A stretch of 64,000 nt of DNA from NCBI GenBank assembly GCA_002746535.1, contig NVWA01000019.1, positions 51,133-115,132 on the forward strand, in the 5' to 3' direction. Positions within the stretch are counted from its first letter, which is position 1. Every line of letters begins with the position of its first letter. This document shows positions 60,493 through 64,000 of the stretch, one piece after another. Position numbers and translations under genes: made by a program. Under the pieces are notes generated by a model. The model ran no database searches. It worked only from the letters and a program-made list of their open reading frames with translations, and was not told the origin of the DNA. The stretch is from Planctomycetota bacterium (GTDB taxonomy: Bacteria; Planctomycetota; GCA-2746535).

Positions 60493-60706
60493 GTTTTTTT
60501 TAGATTGATTATTACTAACATAAGTAAAACCATTTTTAAGTGGCTTGTGATATTGCCACGCCATAGATGTAATAAGCTTTCGAGCTAATACTCTTATTTC
60601 TTCCCAGCGCTCATCAGTATAAAGTGATTTTGTTTCACAATACATTTCAGTAAACTCTTCACCTGCATTGATATTTAAATATTCTTCTAAGCCGTAAGGT
60701 AAAAAT
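60487..60706 (-). pseudogene. C-terminal fragment of an unknown protein, cassette-like
   Basis: The minus strand is open for about 72 codons (IFLPYGLEEYLNINAGEEFT, EMYCETKSLYTDERWEEIRV, LARKLITSMAWQYHKPLKNG) and ends in TAA at 60487. Directly upstream is an in-frame TAA and no usable start, so the gene lacks its beginning. Not recognised. Its start region IFLPYGL, with about 30 bases around it, is repeated at 62797-62826. Confidence 0.5.
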
Positions 60707-60868
60707 ATTTATCCTATCGCAATTAGTCGATTGGTTATAATGAAATTAAGAGTTAGAGTTTGAATAAATGTATGTTTTCATACAAGATACTTACCAAAAC
60801 TTTAAATTCAGAGCAAAACCATATATTTTGATACAATACTCTTATATTGATAAGTATGGATTTTTAAA

Positions 60869-61951
60869 TCAGGCTACTTTATTGCGGTAGTAATATATAA
60901 GTAATCCGCCTACACGTTCTTGGCAAAGAATTTCTCCTTTGCCTTTTTTAGAGTGTTGCAAAATTTCATTTTCTGATTCTATAATTTGGTTGCCAATGCC
61001 TTGGTGGTTTCTTTCAAAGTGGTAATGATCAACATACTCTTTCATAATTTTTCTGAGGCTACCTTCTCCTACAATGGCTAAATGATTTAGGCAATCTTCT
61101 CTGATTGATCGGATAACACGTTCTGCAAATGGATTCATGTTAGGGCTGTTTGGTAGAATTTTGATAGTGTTGATTTCTGGGTTAAGATAGCTGATAAATT
61201 TTGGTGTATATAGTGGGTCACCATCATGAACCAAGTGTTTACAATTTTCTAGCATTGGTTCATATACATCGGTGATGTTACGGGCTTGTTGCATCATCCA
61301 TTCTTCATTAGGATTTTCTATGATTCCTAAAACTTTTATTTTACGAGTGCAATATTGAATTGCTACAAATACTTTTACAATTTTAATTCCTGAAAATGTC
61401 CATACACCTTTCTGGAAGAAATCTATTCCCCAGATTTGATCCCAGTGTGCTTTAAGGAATTCCTTCCATGTGGTGTTTAATTTTCTTATTGGTGCAATGG
61501 GAATATTATTTTCCTTTAATATATTTAAAACGGTTTGATCTGATATTTCATAGTTTAAATTATGCATTTGTCCTGCGATACGATCAGCACCCCAGCTTTT
61601 ATTTGCCAGTGCTAATGTTATAACAAGATTGCGGATTACCTCAGAAATTGATGGTCTGCCTTTTCCTTTTCTTGATTTTGAACCATCAAACTTTCTATTC
61701 TCAAATCTTTTTAACCAGCCAAGAATTGTTTTAGGTTTAAAGATTGTTTCAAGTGTGCCTAACCTTAAGGCTTTTTTTATTCCTTGAGCAAGGGTGCTTA
61801 AAGTAAAACGTTCTTCATCATTCATTTCACGGTGTTCTTTATTAATAGTTTTAAGGATTCTTATTTCGGCATTTAAGAATTCTATGATCTTTAAGAAATC
61901 TTGGTCTGTTGTGCTCATTAGTAATTTCATAATTATCATAATATTCATCAT
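60869..61951 (-). CDS. DDE transposase (integrase-core family)
   Basis: A 360-residue transposase. The N-terminal half contains a helix-turn-helix (WGADRIAGQMHNLNYEISDQ, TVLNILKENNI) after a basic linker (GSKSRKGKGRPSI). The catalytic core has the three acids in WGIDFFQKGVWTF (D), LVHDGDPLYTPKF (D) and NPFAERVIRSIREDCLNHL (E). Integrase-core transposases like this, without an overlapping orfA, are common in PVC bacteria. GGGAG lies 7 bp upstream of ATG 61951. I could not identify terminal inverted repeats or target duplications on either side, so element ends are not given. Confidence 0.85.
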   Translation of the reverse strand: MMNIMIIMKLLMSTTDQDFLKIIEFLNAEIRILKTINKEHREMNDEERFTLSTLAQGIKKALRLGTLETIFKPKTILGWLKRFENRKFDGSKSRKGKGRPSISEVIRNLVITLALANKSWGADRIAGQMHNLNYEISDQTVLNILKENNIPIAPIRKLNTTWKEFLKAHWDQIWGIDFFQKGVWTFSGIKIVKVFVAIQYCTRKIKVLGIIENPNEEWMMQQARNITDVYEPMLENCKHLVHDGDPLYTPKFISYLNPEINTIKILPNSPNMNPFAERVIRSIREDCLNHLAIVGEGSLRKIMKEYVDHYHFERNHQGIGNQIIESENEILQHSKKGKGEILCQERVGGLLIYYYRNKVA

Positions 61952-62196
61952 ATCTGTGCTCCCAAAAAATCGGGGGATTGTAGGGGGTGCATGGAAATTA
62001 TTAAGGGAATTTCACTTGTTAAATAATTATTGATAAAAATTAGAATATTTTTAATTTAGATGTCAGGATTCAGTGATTTGATACCTTAATTTATATAATT
62101 AAAATTAAGGCTTTATCATTTTTTGGTTATGAATAAAGTTCATGAAATTATTAAAATATCAGTCTTAATATAAAGGTCAAAATCTAAGGAATAATT

Positions 62197-62793
62197 ATGA
62201 GTAAGTGTCTAGTTCTTTTATGTGTTGCGCTGTTTTTGCAAGGATGTGTGTCTGGTTTTAAAATTCATACTCTTAATGATAAGTTTTCAAGTCCAAACAA
62301 AAATATTAGTGTGATAACATCAGGAAACAAATTTAGTAATAAGAGTATTACTGGCAAATTCATTGGTTTTAGTATGGGGATATACCTAAATCCGTTCGTC
62401 ATAAAAGATAATAGTAGCTTTAAGCCAATTTCGGTAGGTTTCACTCTTTCTAATTGGGTTTCTGAGAAGGCAGAAACGTTTTCGTCTATGTGTAAAATCA
62501 TCTTCTTAGCTGATGGTAAGCGAATTGAGGTTATACTGGATCCTTCCGTTACTATTCATAAACAAGGAACGGAGAGTCTACTTATAGGCAAATACGGTGA
62601 ACGTTTTCATGAAGTGTCAACTGGTTGCCTATCTTTTGATGATTTTAGATTAATTTCACAGTCGTTGTTTTTGGAGGCTAAAATCGTTGGGAAAAAACGA
62701 AGTAAGACTTATTTAAATAAAGAAGTGCTACCTTCATTTTTAGTCAACTTGAATAAGTTTTATGAACAGGAAGTTGAAAATTATAATTATTGA
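62197..62793 (+). CDS. Hypothetical lipoprotein
   Basis: Not recognised. 198 residues with a lipoprotein signal: CLVLLCVALFLQGC, where Cys near residue 17 would be lipid-modified. The mature part is beta-rich (ISVITSGNKFSNKSITGKFI, FKPISVGFTLSNWVSEKAE, CKIIFLADGKRIEVILDPS) with two further cysteines. AAGGAATAATT precedes the ATG. It stands next to the DDE transposase and a repeat. Confidence 0.6.
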   Translation: MSKCLVLLCVALFLQGCVSGFKIHTLNDKFSSPNKNISVITSGNKFSNKSITGKFIGFSMGIYLNPFVIKDNSSFKPISVGFTLSNWVSEKAETFSSMCKIIFLADGKRIEVILDPSVTIHKQGTESLLIGKYGERFHEVSTGCLSFDDFRLISQSLFLEAKIVGKKRSKTYLNKEVLPSFLVNLNKFYEQEVENYNY

Positions 62794-62796
62794 TAA

Positions 62797-62826
62797 AACT
62801 AAGCCGTAAGGTAAAAATATTATTCC
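62797..62826. repeat. 30-bp repeat shared with 60686-60715
   Basis: CTAAGCCGTAAGGTAAAAAT (continuing ATTATTCC) matches 60686-60715 with one base inserted. At 60.7 kb it is coding (IFLPYGL). On the minus strand here the same peptide FLPYGL appears in a short ORF, so both could be pieces of one gene family. A perfect 8-bp hairpin (GGAGATAG...CTATCTCC, 62866-62888) follows and could be a terminator of the lipoprotein gene. Confidence 0.5.
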
Positions 62827-62956
62827 AATCACAATTTGACGGGCACTAATCAATTCAAGACACAAAGGAGATAGCAAAACACTATCTCCAAATTCCCAAA
62901 CCACCAACAACAAAACTAATCTCATATAAACAAAACAACTTTCAATCTCAAAACAA

Positions 62957-62985
62957 GTGCTAAATCGCTTTGGTGTGGTAGGATT
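62957..62985 (+). promoter_or_regulatory. 29-bp element identical to 47303-47331
   Basis: Identical to the element at 47303-47331 over 29 bases, ending in GGTAGGATT. It is followed by CTTTTAGAGAG, which also occurs in the MORN gene's leader at 40.3 kb, and lies about 40 bp before the gene at 63025. Promoter role is inferred. Confidence 0.55.
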
Positions 62986-63024
62986 GGTTTTATTTGCTTT
63001 TAGAGAGTTGGTAATACTGTCCTA

Positions 63025-63381
63025 ATGAAAAAGTCTTTTTTATCTGTTCTGATTTTGTTTATTGCTATGAGTTTTTCCAATAATGAAATAAAAGCAGGGC
63101 CAAGACCACCAGCTGATTTTTACTTAGAATTTTTAATCAAAAAGGGATATTATTTTAAAGTTGATCATAATATTATTGGAATAGTTGAGCTATATGGAAA
63201 TGAAGGTAGGTGTTTAATTTGTTTTGGAGCTGATAAATTAATTAGTGACTTGAATGTTGAAGTTCCTTTTGATCTAAACACCACTCTATTCGGATTAATA
63301 TTTATTTTGTTTTCATTAGGAGCGTTGATCTTTGCAATTCAATCCAAACGCTCAAAAAGTGAATCGAAGGCAGAAGAGTGA
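63025..63381 (+). CDS. Small hypothetical exported membrane protein
   Basis: Not recognised. 118 residues: a signal peptide (SFLSVLILFIAMSFSNNEIKA), a middle of about 50 residues (PRPPADFYLEFLIKKGYYF), and a transmembrane helix near 83-105 (TLFGLIFILFSLGALIFAI) with a charged, Ser/Glu-rich cytoplasmic tail. It is coupled to the MORN-type gene by a GTGA overlap (63378-63381), so the two are cotranscribed and may act together. Confidence 0.55.
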   Translation: MKKSFLSVLILFIAMSFSNNEIKAGPRPPADFYLEFLIKKGYYFKVDHNIIGIVELYGNEGRCLICFGADKLISDLNVEVPFDLNTTLFGLIFILFSLGALIFAIQSKRSKSESKAEE

Positions 63382-64000
63382 TCAAAAAATCTCTTAATCC
63401 TTTATTGGTCGGTGCATTCCTTTTTGTAATGGCATTAGGTGTAATTGGTCATTTGATGTATGGGGACTGCCAAGCATCTAAGTATCACTATATTATGCAA
63501 AGTCATCTCATGGGTCCTTATTTACCAAAATGGTTGTTAATAAAAAAGAGACATGTTAATGGTGAAGTTGCAGTTTATAAAAATTATACAGGTGTATGGA
63601 AGACTTGGTTTGTTGAAGGAACAATTCAATCTAAAACTAATTTTCTTAACAGTAAAATTAATGGCATGTTCTCTAATTTTTACTCAAATGGTAAAATGCA
63701 ATTTAAGATTCATTATAAAAATAGAATGGCTCACGGCTCTTATAAGAGTTGGCATGAAAATGGACAAATAAAGAGTACCGGAAATATGATTAAAGGCAAA
63801 GGCGTTGGGGCGTTTCTTAGTTGGCATGAAAATGGTGTCAAAAGAAGAGAGGTGTTGTATGTCAATGGTGAGACACATGGTAAAGAAATTATTTGGTATG
63901 ATAATGGTGCGCCAAGCAAAGCTTGGTGCTTCTTGTTGGGTGTGAGTCCCGACCTGGAAATTCTTCCCAGTAGTGAAGAACTTATAAGAGCTAGCCACTC
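63378..64000 (+). CDS. MORN-variant repeat protein, paralogue of 40362-40850, partial
   Basis: The frame starts at GTG 63378, overlapping the previous stop (GTGA), and runs off the window (about 207 residues seen). A membrane helix near residues 9-26 (LVGAFLFVMALGVIGHLMYG) is followed by MORN-2 text: GVWKTWFVEGTIQSKTN, GMFSNFYSNGKMQFKIHY, GSYKSWHENGQIKSTGNM, GAFLSWHENGVKRREVLY and GKEIIWYDNG, five repeats. Its first 60 residues align with the 40.4 kb gene. MORN-variant proteins may be antitoxins, surface or membrane adaptors; the role is unknown. The 3' end lies outside the window. Confidence 0.75.
   Translation, partial: MIKKSLNPLLVGAFLFVMALGVIGHLMYGDCQASKYHYIMQSHLMGPYLPKWLLIKKRHVNGEVAVYKNYTGVWKTWFVEGTIQSKTNFLNSKINGMFSNFYSNGKMQFKIHYKNRMAHGSYKSWHENGQIKSTGNMIKGKGVGAFLSWHENGVKRREVLYVNGETHGKEIIWYDNGAPSKAWCFLLGVSPDLEILPSSEELIRASH

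Noticed and set aside
60758..62100. Exact ends of the DDE insertion sequence
   Set aside because: I could not find a convincing pair of terminal inverted repeats or a target-site duplication by eye, so no element boundary is claimed.
62740..62925. 61-codon minus-strand ORF
   Set aside because: It overlaps the lipoprotein gene end, contains a hairpin palindrome within its frame and has no ribosome site; its FLPYGL segment is better described as a repeat.

Overview
This AT-rich window reads like a chromosome segment of a Gram-negative, PVC-superphylum bacterium, most probably a Lentisphaera-like member of the Lentisphaerota. The pointers are an anaerobic-type sulfatase maturase, FHA-fused Tad/Flp secretion genes, planctomycete/lentisphaere-style secreted beta-propeller proteins (NHL and PQQ-like), a terpene-cyclase-fold repeat protein, and a heparinase-type lyase with uronate/deoxysugar genes. 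The phylum is an inference from gene content; no marker gene was searched.

Layout. 1-10.8 kb is core metabolism in mixed orientation: panB (partial), a degenerate transglutaminase-like gene, a DUF368 lipid-carrier transporter, miaB-purC-purE, anSME, an esterase, tadA-ispE and an outer-membrane-barrel candidate. 11.2-22.9 kb is one long plus-strand operon-like run: cpaB, FHA-cpaF, tadB, tadC, DUF192, two FHA membrane proteins, an MscS channel, a rhomboid protease and a mutarotase-like protein. 22.9-27.6 kb is minus-strand: an M14 peptidase, a terpene-cyclase-fold repeat protein and thiG-thiH-thiS.

At 27.75 kb a tRNA-Pro(GGG) opens an accessory block. It holds a divergently controlled phosphonate module (XRE-cupin regulator; alcohol dehydrogenase, phosphonoacetate hydrolase phnA, phosphonoacetaldehyde dehydrogenase) that looks richer in G+C, then a PHP-like gene. 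Similar 10-bp tandem repeats lie at both edges (27.9 and 34.3 kb). From 34.4 to 50.8 kb come scattered small genes, several behind a common promoter-like motif, two very large secreted propeller proteins, MORN/TPR/HEAT-like repeat proteins, an HUH (Y1) transposase and transposase/RHS debris.

50.8-57.4 kb is a tight catabolic operon: a GntR-LacI hybrid regulator, a UxaA-type dehydratase, an SDR dehydrogenase, an amidohydrolase-family lactonase (with a one-base frameshift in a G-run) and a heparinase II/III-like lyase. Together they would cleave a uronate- or fucose-containing polysaccharide and oxidise a released sugar through a lactone and an aldonate. 57.4-60.7 kb contains gene debris and then four minus-strand genes, each followed by an imperfect inverted repeat ending in TAAC...GTTA. 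This arrangement strongly resembles an integron cassette array without a visible integrase. The window closes with a DDE transposase, a lipoprotein and a second MORN-type gene that runs off the end.

All calls come from reading the sequence and from recalled family knowledge; no database search or folding program was run.
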